This document shows positions 41,578 to 47,912 of a DNA stretch of 47,912 nucleotides, in pieces. A program made the translations under genes and the position numbers. Each line of letters starts with the position of its first letter. Position 1 is the first letter of the stretch. Location of the stretch: the NCBI GenBank assembly GCA_040903745.1, contig JBBDUV010000033.1:1-47912 (forward strand). Direction: 5' to 3'. The notes beneath the pieces are model-generated. The model saw nothing but the letters and a program-made list of their open reading frames with translations. It was not told where the DNA came from and did no database searches. This DNA is from M55B112 sp040903745. GTDB lineage: Bacteria; Bacteroidota; Bacteroidia; Bacteroidales; GCA-2748055.

Positions 41578-43866
41578 ATGAATAATAAATCGGATCATAA
41601 ACACGACGAAAGACATTCTCACGAGACAAAAAGCGAGGGAAACTATTACTGCCCGATGCACTGTGAGGGTGACAAGGTATATGGTAAGCCGGGCGATTGT
41701 CCTGTGTGCGGGATGCACCTGAACAAGATGGAGACAGAAGCGAAAGCGATGGGCGGAAAAACAATGTACACCTGCCCGATGCACCCCGAAGTAAGACAGG
41801 AGAAACCAGGAAGTTGTCCAAAGTGCGGCATGGATCTGGTTCCCGAAAAAGGCCAGGAAACCAGTGAGGAAGAGAAAGCCTACAAAAGAATGGCAAAGAA
41901 GTTCTGGGTAGCACTGGCGTTAAGCATCCCCGTTTTTATCATTGCCATGTCGGATATAATAAGCTTTCTGAACCTGGAGGCCATCGCCCCGAAAATAGTG
42001 TGGAGATGGACAGAATTTGTCCTCGCAACACCCGTGGTTTTTTACGCAAGCTGGAGCTTTTTTAAAAGAGGGTGGAGTTCCATACGAAGATGGTCGCCCA
42101 ATATGTGGACCTTAATTTCAATCGGGGTTGGAGCAGCCTATCTGTTCAGTGTTTTTGCCTTGCTTGTGCCCTCGGTATTTCCCGACCAGTTTAAAGATGA
42201 AAACGGTTTTGTCCACCTTTATTTTGAGGCGGCAGCAGTCATATTAACCCTGGTGCTGATGGGACAGGTACTCGAGTTACGTGCCCACAGTAAAACAAAC
42301 TCAGCAATAAAAGCCTTGTTGGGATTGGTTCCGCCCGTTGCACGCGTAATCAGGAAGGGTGAAGAGGTAGAAATTCCCCTGGAAGAGGTCCAGGCAGGTG
42401 ACATGCTGAAAGTGAAGCCCGGAGAAAAAATTCCGGTTGACGGAATCATTTATAAGGGTGAAGCGGTAATAGATGAGAGCATGATCACCGGAGAACCCAT
42501 TCCCACAGAAAAGAAAAAAGATGATAAGGTAACCGGGGGGACGATCAACGGGAAAACGGCTTTTGAGATGAAAGCTGAAAAAGTCGGAAATGATACTTTG
42601 CTGGCACAAATCATCGAAATGGTGAACATTGCCAGCCGCTCACGCGCTCCCATCCAGAAACTTGCTGATGTGGTAGCAAAATATTTTGTGCAAATCGTCA
42701 TCGCAATAGCCCTCATTACGTTTGCTGTATGGGCTATATGGGGACCTGAACCGGCTTACGTTTATGCATTTGTAAATGCCGTTGCTGTGTTAATTATCGC
42801 CTGTCCGTGCGCGCTGGGTCTGGCAACGCCCATGTCCATCATGGTAGGTTCCGGAAGGATGGCTCAAAACGGTGTGCTTGTGAAAGACGCCCGGGCTATT
42901 GAAGAGATGAACAAGGTTGATACCCTTATCATTGATAAAACCGGAACGATTACAGAAGGAAAACCCAGCTTTAAAGCGTCCAGATCATTCGGAAAAATGT
43001 GCGATCAGGAAATCCTGCAGCTGGCAGCTTCAGTTGATGCAGACAGTGAGCATCCGCTTGCCAATGCGATTGTAGCAGGGGCAAAAGAGAACAAACTGGA
43101 GCTCCTGGATCTTGAGAAATTTGAATCAGTAACCGGGAAAGGTGTTCAGGCAATGTATAAGGGCGAGAAAATTGGCCTGGGAAATCACCTGTTTGTGGAA
43201 GATTTTGATGCCCAACTCAATAGTAAACACAAGAAAACAGTTGAAGAGTGGCAGTCAAAAGGCCAGACAGTAATGTACCTGGTCCTTAAAAATGAGGTCG
43301 AAGGAATTGTAAGTGTTGCCGACAAAATTAAAGAAACCTCCGCCAAAGCCATTCAGGACCTGCAAAAATTGGGAATAAAAGTTCATATGCTTACCGGGGA
43401 TAACAAACATACTGCCAAAGCTGTTGCCGATGAACTCCATCTCGATGATTATCAGGCAGAATGTATGCCGGAAGAAAAATACAACATTGTAAAAGAGCTG
43501 CAGGAGAAGGGGCATGTGGTGGCTGTAGCGGGCGACGGAATTAACGATGCACCCGCACTTGAGCAGGCCAATGTGGGTATTGCTATGGGAACAGGCACCG
43601 ATATTGCTATGCAGAGCGCAGAAATTACCCTTGTGAAGGGTGACCTGAACGGTATTGTCAGGGCAAAGGAATTAAGTCACAAAGTCATGCGCAATATCAA
43701 ACAAAACCTGTTTTTCGCCTTTATATACAACTCATTGGGTGTTCCAATCGCCGCCGGTATTTTATACCCTTTTTTCGGACTGTTGTTGAGCCCGATTATT
43801 GCTGCGGCAGCGATGAGCTTCAGCTCGGTATCGGTAATCGCCAATGCATTAAGACTAAGAAAATAA
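41578..43866 (+). CDS. copA: Copper-translocating P-type ATPase with two N-terminal HMBD domains
   Basis: A 762-residue P1B-type ATPase that exports Cu(I)/Ag(I) from the cytoplasm. In place of HMA domains it has two heavy-metal-binding domains: YYCPMHCEGDKVYGKPG followed by DCPVCGMHL (about 22-48), and YTCPMHPEVRQEKPG followed by SCPKCGMDLVP (about 63-88). The membrane CPC motif is at 409-411, the phosphorylated DKTGT at 453-457, the nucleotide-binding SEHPLANA, and GDGINDAP at 652-659. A His-rich start (KHDERHSHE) adds ligands. It is followed 87 bp later by a periplasmic HMA protein gene. Confidence 0.96.
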   Translation: MNNKSDHKHDERHSHETKSEGNYYCPMHCEGDKVYGKPGDCPVCGMHLNKMETEAKAMGGKTMYTCPMHPEVRQEKPGSCPKCGMDLVPEKGQETSEEEKAYKRMAKKFWVALALSIPVFIIAMSDIISFLNLEAIAPKIVWRWTEFVLATPVVFYASWSFFKRGWSSIRRWSPNMWTLISIGVGAAYLFSVFALLVPSVFPDQFKDENGFVHLYFEAAAVILTLVLMGQVLELRAHSKTNSAIKALLGLVPPVARVIRKGEEVEIPLEEVQAGDMLKVKPGEKIPVDGIIYKGEAVIDESMITGEPIPTEKKKDDKVTGGTINGKTAFEMKAEKVGNDTLLAQIIEMVNIASRSRAPIQKLADVVAKYFVQIVIAIALITFAVWAIWGPEPAYVYAFVNAVAVLIIACPCALGLATPMSIMVGSGRMAQNGVLVKDARAIEEMNKVDTLIIDKTGTITEGKPSFKASRSFGKMCDQEILQLAASVDADSEHPLANAIVAGAKENKLELLDLEKFESVTGKGVQAMYKGEKIGLGNHLFVEDFDAQLNSKHKKTVEEWQSKGQTVMYLVLKNEVEGIVSVADKIKETSAKAIQDLQKLGIKVHMLTGDNKHTAKAVADELHLDDYQAECMPEEKYNIVKELQEKGHVVAVAGDGINDAPALEQANVGIAMGTGTDIAMQSAEITLVKGDLNGIVRAKELSHKVMRNIKQNLFFAFIYNSLGVPIAAGILYPFFGLLLSPIIAAAAMSFSSVSVIANALRLRK

Positions 43867-43953
43867 TAGGAAAAGTTATACTCCTTATCATTGGGAAAAG
43901 AAATTTAGAAAGTTTATATATCATTTATTATTAATCATTTAAATAAAGTAAAC

Positions 43954-44328
43954 ATGAAAACAAAAATGATGAGTTTAGTAGGAATGTTCCTTCTTGGAAC
44001 AGCAACTGTTTTTGCCCAGGGCAAAACAGAAAAGTTTGAAGTGAAAGGCAATTGCGGAATGTGTGAAACACGTATTGAAAAAGCAGCATTGTCAATCGAC
44101 GGAGTTAAAACAGCCGATTGGAACAAAGAGACAAAAAAGATTGAGGTCTCTTTTGATGAGTCGAAAACCGATCTGCATAAAGTGCACAAGGCTATTGCCA
44201 AGGCCGGTCACGACACGAAAATGCACAAAGCAAAAGATGAGGTATACAACAAACTTCCGGGCTGCTGCAAATACGACCGTTCCGACTCCAAAAAAGAGAT
44301 GACGGGACACGAAGGTCATAACCATTAA
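43954..44328 (+). CDS. Periplasmic heavy-metal-associated (HMA) domain protein
   Basis: A 124-residue exported protein (signal peptide MMSLVGMFLLGTATVFAQ) with one HMA domain: EKFEVKGNCGMCETRIEKAA, where GNCGMC carries the CxxC metal site, and the usual second-helix block ADWNKETKKIEVSFDESK. The C-terminus adds LPGCCKYD and HEGHNH as extra ligands. Likely a periplasmic copper-binding protein working with the ATPase or the Cus pump. Confidence 0.86.
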   Translation: MKTKMMSLVGMFLLGTATVFAQGKTEKFEVKGNCGMCETRIEKAALSIDGVKTADWNKETKKIEVSFDESKTDLHKVHKAIAKAGHDTKMHKAKDEVYNKLPGCCKYDRSDSKKEMTGHEGHNH

Positions 44329-44481
44329 ATTTATCCGACCTCCGGTAATTACGTGACATAAATAGGGTGTGTTAAATATTTATAAAGATTTTTTTGCCTT
44401 TGTAAAAACTTTATATCCTCCGGGATGGTTACATTATAACTGAGCTAAAAAAATTCTTTGAACAGTGAAAACAGATCAATT

Positions 44482-45618
44482 ATGAAATTCACAACAAAAT
44501 CTATTCATGCAGGACAGGAACCGGATAAGAGTACCGGATCAGTAGTCGTTCCCATTTATCAGACCTCAACCTATAAACAAGATGCAATAAATGTGCATAA
44601 GGGATTTGAGTATTCACGAACAGGTAATCCGACCCGGCAAGCCCTGGAAGAGTGTCTTGCAGCACTCGAAAACGGAAGCTATGCACTTGCCTTTTCATCA
44701 GGTTTGGCAGCAACACATGCGGTTCTCTCAACACTAAAGCCGGGCGACCATGTTGTTGCAGCCGAAGATATGTATGGAGGCACGTATCGGCTGTTTGAAG
44801 ATGTTTTTAAGTCTTACGGTCTGCAATTTACATATGTAAATGGTGCGAACAGTGATTTTGAAGAAGCAATCAGGCCCGAAACCAAACTTTTCTGGATCGA
44901 ATCGCCAACGAATCCCCTGTTGCGAATCATGGATATTTCAGGCGTGAGTTCTATTGCACACGAAAAGAACATCAGGGTTGCTGTGGATAATACCTTTGTC
45001 TCTCCCTACTTCCAACAACCTTTACTTCTTGGTGCCGACCTGGTTCTGCACAGTACTACAAAATACATAGGAGGACATTCCGATATTGTTGGTGGGGCAT
45101 TAATCGTAAATGATGAATCGTGGTATAACCAATTACAATATCTTCAAAATGCCGTTGGCGCTGTTCCCGGTGCATTCGACAGCTGGCTGATGCTCAGAGG
45201 CATTAAAACACTGTCGGTCAGAATGAAACAGCATGAGGAAAACGCTATACAGATCGCAAAGTATCTTGAGGATCACCCTGCAATCACCCAGGTTTACTAT
45301 CCCGGATTGTCATCGAATCCCGGTCATACTCTGGCCAAACAACAAATGACAGGATTTGGAGGTATGATCTCCTTCCAGTTAAAAAATGGGAATGAAAAAA
45401 CAGTGAATGCATTTTTCAGCAAGTTGAAGGTTATAACACTCGCTGAAAGCCTCGGGGGCGTTGAATCCCTGATTTGCTACCCGTCACTAATGACACATGG
45501 TTCCATTTCCGAAGAACAGAGGAATGCAATAGGAATAACATCAGATTTAATCCGTCTTTCTGTGGGAATTGAAGACGTTGAAGATCTGCTTGAAGACCTG
45601 GCAGAAGGATTAAAGTAA
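44482..45618 (+). CDS. Cystathionine gamma-synthase/lyase-type PLP enzyme
   Basis: A 378-residue enzyme of the Cys/Met metabolism PLP family (cytoplasmic). ATG at 44482 is preferred over a TTG at 44458. Family landmarks: TKSIHAGQEPD at the N-terminus, YSRTGNPTRQALE, SSGLAATHAVLSTL, DNTFVSPYFQQPL, the PLP-lysine Lys194 in HSTTKYIGGHSDIVGG, and SLGGVESLICYPSLMTH. These do not separate synthase (metB) from lyase (mccB). A weak promoter box TGCCTTTG lies at 44395-44402. It marks the return to sulfur metabolism at the edge of the metal block. Confidence 0.93.
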   Translation: MKFTTKSIHAGQEPDKSTGSVVVPIYQTSTYKQDAINVHKGFEYSRTGNPTRQALEECLAALENGSYALAFSSGLAATHAVLSTLKPGDHVVAAEDMYGGTYRLFEDVFKSYGLQFTYVNGANSDFEEAIRPETKLFWIESPTNPLLRIMDISGVSSIAHEKNIRVAVDNTFVSPYFQQPLLLGADLVLHSTTKYIGGHSDIVGGALIVNDESWYNQLQYLQNAVGAVPGAFDSWLMLRGIKTLSVRMKQHEENAIQIAKYLEDHPAITQVYYPGLSSNPGHTLAKQQMTGFGGMISFQLKNGNEKTVNAFFSKLKVITLAESLGGVESLICYPSLMTHGSISEEQRNAIGITSDLIRLSVGIEDVEDLLEDLAEGLK

Positions 45619-45660
45619 TCTGCCGTTGGCTTCAACTATATTGCATTTCTTTAGATATAG

Positions 45661-46473
45661 TCAAAACATGTATTTAATCCCTGTAATGAAACGGGGATGA
45701 TGCTTCATGCCTCCGGCAACGGAGGTCTGAAGTACCGGTACCTGGTACAATAATTCCAGTACCAGTGAAGACGCGATCAGCGACAGCCCCGGGGAGAGCA
45801 TGAACAGGTCCCTGCTGAGAGAATCGGGACCGGGTGAAATACCACTCCGCTGATAATTTATTTCTACCACCGGGGCCAAAACAATGTTGGCATTTTCATT
45901 TAGCGGAACGATGGCCGAAAAGGCACCGTTCCAGTTAAAAACATCCCCTTCCCCTGCAGTCATCTTCTCTGTGATGTCATTGATGACATAGGAAGTTGAA
46001 AAATCAAAGGCAAAAAACCGGGGACGAAATGAAATATTCAGTCCCAGTTCGGGACTCCAGGTCCGGTTGCTGATCAGGGTATTGCCAACGGGTACATTCG
46101 ATGCAATATGCGGAGCAACACCAAATACGAAATTTGCCGTATTTAAACGGTACAACCTGAATTTTGCAAGTAGGTAGGGATCGTTGAATCCCCTTTTTAT
46201 CTCTTCACTGTTGCTGAACAGGCTTCGCACATACATGTTTCTTGCCATAACGGTAATTCCTGGCCTCAACCCATAGGCAAAAACAACAGGAAACATTTGT
46301 GTGCTTGCAGTCATCATATCGTTGGACATGGTCATTGACCGGAATTGAGAACGTACGATGATTCTGTTTTGAGCAGGCGTTAACCCTGCATCCACGCTTA
46401 TTCCCTGTCCGCTGCTTTCCAATACAGCCGAGATAAAAAGGGCTGCACAGATAAGTGCTTGTATTCTTTTCAT
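45661..46473 (-). CDS. Predicted outer-membrane beta-barrel protein
   Basis: A 270-residue exported protein (signal peptide RIQALICAALFISAVLESSGQ). The rest is a series of alternating amphipathic strands (FRLYRLNTANFVFGVAPHIA; NISFRPRFFAFDFSTSYVI) ending in GIKYMF with C-terminal Phe, typical of outer-membrane barrels. It resembles the broad phenol-degradation MetA-like transporter group, but assignment is weak. It is transcribed 12 bp after the HMA protein gene, so a role in metal passage is possible. Confidence 0.65.
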   Translation of the reverse strand: MKRIQALICAALFISAVLESSGQGISVDAGLTPAQNRIIVRSQFRSMTMSNDMMTASTQMFPVVFAYGLRPGITVMARNMYVRSLFSNSEEIKRGFNDPYLLAKFRLYRLNTANFVFGVAPHIASNVPVGNTLISNRTWSPELGLNISFRPRFFAFDFSTSYVINDITEKMTAGEGDVFNWNGAFSAIVPLNENANIVLAPVVEINYQRSGISPGPDSLSRDLFMLSPGLSLIASSLVLELLYQVPVLQTSVAGGMKHHPRFITGIKYMF

Positions 46474-46485
46474 AATCTCTGGCTG

Positions 46486-46830
46486 CTAATCATCTGTTAC
46501 AAGAGTAAAGTTTGATTTTTTAACACGGCGATCCAGCTCTTCGATATTTAATATTGAATCTTTTCTGACAATTACTACTAGTTCCTGTCTTTTCCAATTG
46601 GCCCTGGAAGACTTTACCGAATGGATTTTATTCACCTGTTTTTCAAGTCCCCCTTCACAACCTGGACAATCCATGCCATAAACGGTATACACCAGGGTAT
46701 CCGGTTGAACTGTTTTCTCTGTCGGCAGCACAGATTCTGACTGCCCGGTTCTGCCCTGAGCGGCTACTGCTACCATACTCACAATTGCAATGATTAACGT
46801 ATATAATATCCTTGTTTGTATCATTTTCAT
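46486..46830 (-). CDS. Exported heavy-metal-associated (HMA) domain protein
   Basis: The frame is open from 46899, but the ATG at 46830 starts a signal peptide (IQTRILYTLIIAIVSMVAVAAQG), giving 114 residues. The mature part is an HMA domain: YTVYGMDCPGCEGGLEKQVN with the GMDCxxC metal site, then ANWKRQELVVIVRKD and RVKKSNFTLVTDD. Likely a periplasmic copper or mercury-type metal-binding protein co-transcribed with the outer-membrane protein. The 156 bp upstream (46831-46986) hold a short AGGGG/CCCCT hairpin (46939-46953) and no gene. Confidence 0.83.
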   Translation of the reverse strand: MKMIQTRILYTLIIAIVSMVAVAAQGRTGQSESVLPTEKTVQPDTLVYTVYGMDCPGCEGGLEKQVNKIHSVKSSRANWKRQELVVIVRKDSILNIEELDRRVKKSNFTLVTDD

Positions 46831-46986
46831 ATTGTTTTTCAAGTTGTTTAAATCGCCTAATCCCTTATCTTCCAAAAGTTGCACAACTACAAATATCAAT
46901 CAGATCTGTTCCATTCAATATCCATCTGAAAATTACTCAGGGGGCTTTCCCCTAAATAGTCTGGCAACGGCTTTTCTATGAACCGG

Positions 46987-47203
46987 TTACAACATAAAAG
47001 CCGGGGTGAGTTTTGTCTTTTTCGGCGTATGCACTTCTGCACAGGATACACCAACAGTATAACCCGTTGATGGCTGTTTTGTTTTATCTTTCAAAGCCAT
47101 GGCCATTTTCTTTCCCATTGATCGTCTCAACTCGTTAACTATTATCTACTATGTTAATTACTAAAGTTTCGCAGTTCTCGTAAATATCCCTGATTTCATT
47201 CAT
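46987..47203 (-). pseudogene. Small gene broken by a 19-bp insertion
   Basis: ATG at 47203 lies 1 bp after the DsrE-like stop codon, an operon-like spacing. The frame reads MNEIRDIYENCETLVIN and then meets a stop at 47135-47137 in ATAGTAGATAATAGTTAAC (47152-47134). If this 19-bp segment, flanked by TTAAC on both sides, is removed, the frame continues ELRRSMGKKMAMALKDKTKQ and on through TGYTVGVSCAEVHTPKKT to TAA at 46987, a 65-residue protein. No known family was recognised. The broken gene fills most of the gap between the HMA gene and the DsrE-like gene. Confidence 0.55.
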
Positions 47204-47204
47204 T

Positions 47205-47561
47205 TTAAAAGGTAATCACCTTGTCGCTGTCAACCACCCACTCCGTAAGTTCAGCCATGGTGCTGATTTCAGCTCCTTCAATGAGCGAGGCATTTTTTAA
47301 CCCACGGGCATCGGCACACGAACCGCAGATTTTTACATTGGCGCCTTTTTTAATCGAGTACTTCATCATCCGTTCAATGTTGTAATAGCCGTTGGGCGTG
47401 GTTTGCCCGGCCACAGCGCAGGAAGCCGAGTCGGCCATTAAAAAAATCCGTACTTCCACATCTTCGTGGACTTTGTTCAACTGGTTGGCCAAACGAAATC
47501 CGTTATAAGCTTTCTCTGTTCCGTAAGGTCCGTCATTAATTAAAATCAAAATTTTTTGCAT
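47205..47561 (-). CDS. DsrE family protein
   Basis: A 118-residue cytoplasmic protein of the DsrE/TusD-like fold (KILILINDGPYGTEKAYNGF at the start; VRIFLMADSASCAVAGQ; NVKICGSCADARGL). It has three Cys, at about residue 48 and in CGSC at about 79-82, which could carry sulfur. Such proteins act in sulfur relay or as small thiol carriers. It is encoded 34 bp downstream of a cysteine desulfurase on the same strand, supporting a persulfide-handling role. Confidence 0.85.
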   Translation of the reverse strand: MQKILILINDGPYGTEKAYNGFRLANQLNKVHEDVEVRIFLMADSASCAVAGQTTPNGYYNIERMMKYSIKKGANVKICGSCADARGLKNASLIEGAEISTMAELTEWVVDSDKVITF

Positions 47562-47595
47562 GATGATAAATTTTAAAAAGTTAATACAATTTCAT

Positions 47596-47912
47596 TTATA
47601 CTAATTTATTTACAGTTTCCGAAATGATTTCCACAGCATGGTCTATTCCTGTTTTTGTGGTGTATTTCCCTGTTGAGATGCGCACGGTTCCGGCAGCGGT
47701 GAGCGGATTTATCTGCATCGCTTTCAGCACCGGCGAAATTTCCATCGAATCGGCATGACAGGCCGAGCCGGTTGAAAACAGCACTTTTTTACTGACGAGC
47801 GAGGCAAGCGTGTGCGCATCCACTTTTTCAAAGGCGATGCTTAGCGTATTGGGCAGGCAATTATTCAGGTCGGCATTCAGCTGAATGGTTGTCTGGCATT
47901 TTTCTTTCAGGC
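47596..47912 (-). CDS. Cysteine desulfurase (NifS/IscS family), C-terminal part
   Basis: The gene enters from the right edge of the window, so only the last 105 residues are present and the start is outside. The segment LPNTLSIAFEKVDAHTLASL and the active-site loop STGSACHADSMEISPVL (with the persulfide-forming Cys) are diagnostic of the class V aminotransferase cysteine desulfurases, followed by the conserved TAAGTVRISTGKYTTKTGID. It supplies sulfur for Fe-S or thiol modification. It is likely co-transcribed with the DsrE-like gene. Confidence 0.9.
   Translation of the reverse strand, partial: LKEKCQTTIQLNADLNNCLPNTLSIAFEKVDAHTLASLVSKKVLFSTGSACHADSMEISPVLKAMQINPLTAAGTVRISTGKYTTKTGIDHAVEIISETVNKLV

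Noticed and set aside
1..47912. Mobile element, tRNA, rRNA or phage genes
   Set aside because: No transposase, integrase, tRNA cloverleaf or rRNA segment was recognised on either strand, despite the island-like gene content.

Overview
This window looks like chromosomal DNA from a Bacteroidota bacterium, probably a Bacteroidales/Marinilabiliales-type anaerobe or facultative anaerobe. The call rests on several points: promoter boxes of the Bacteroidota form TAnnTTTG, many lipoproteins with short signal peptides ending in a lipobox Cys, a TPR-SpoIIE phosphatase, a TonB-dependent receptor, a HYC_CC_PP family protein, and DUF3347 and heavy-metal-binding (HMBD) domains. No rRNA, tRNA, transposase, integrase or CRISPR array was seen.

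Region 1 (about 1-21,760) is ordinary chromosome. On the plus strand it has a cytidylate-kinase-like protein, a lipoprotein and a large GH2-type glycosidase. These are followed by a convergent lipoprotein, gpmI (minus), a lipoprotein fusing a DUF1080-like domain to a metal-dependent hydrolase, and a minus-strand unit of TonB receptor, TPR/SpoIIE PP2C phosphatase and a small protein. Then come corA plus an AI-2E family permease (minus), clpB (plus) and an S9 prolyl-oligopeptidase-type enzyme (minus).

Region 2 (about 21,780-44,330) is a dense, almost entirely plus-strand copper/heavy-metal resistance block. It opens with a divergent promoter region carrying a tandem palindromic operator-like array, then a HYC_CC_PP protein, a strong RNA hairpin, and a CusA-TolC-CusB tripartite efflux operon. 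Accessory genes follow: a Met/His-rich lipoprotein, a frameshifted small Cys-rich membrane protein, a PII-type signal protein, an NDH-2 with a Cys-rich N-terminal tail, an ICMT-like methyltransferase, a YHS lipoprotein, a His-tailed membrane peptide, a DUF5676/CBS chimera, two DUF3347 proteins and a haem-binding-domain protein. A small HMA-AraC regulator comes next, followed by a redox trio (NfnA/SudB-like, GltD-like, dihydroorotate-dehydrogenase-like). The block ends with an HMBD protein, a Met-rich protein, DUF302, SHOCT, a double-HMBD copper P-type ATPase and a periplasmic HMA protein.

Region 3 (about 44,480-47,912) carries a cystathionine gamma-synthase/lyase type enzyme. On the minus strand it has an outer-membrane protein with an HMA partner, a small gene broken by a 19-bp insertion, a DsrE-like protein and the 3' part of a cysteine desulfurase, so sulfur metabolism abuts the metal block.

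The strongest new observation is a pair of promoters, upstream of the redox trio (36,211-36,270) and of the HMBD/Met-rich/DUF302 genes (39,744-39,803). They share the same layout: two AraC-type direct repeats 21 bp apart, the second starting exactly 31 bp before a TAnnTTTG box. The first lies directly behind the HMA-AraC gene. This suggests a metal-sensing AraC activator controlling both metal-binding proteins and an Fe-S/flavin electron-transfer module. Several small genes in the metal block are broken or chimeric, which suggests recent remodelling.
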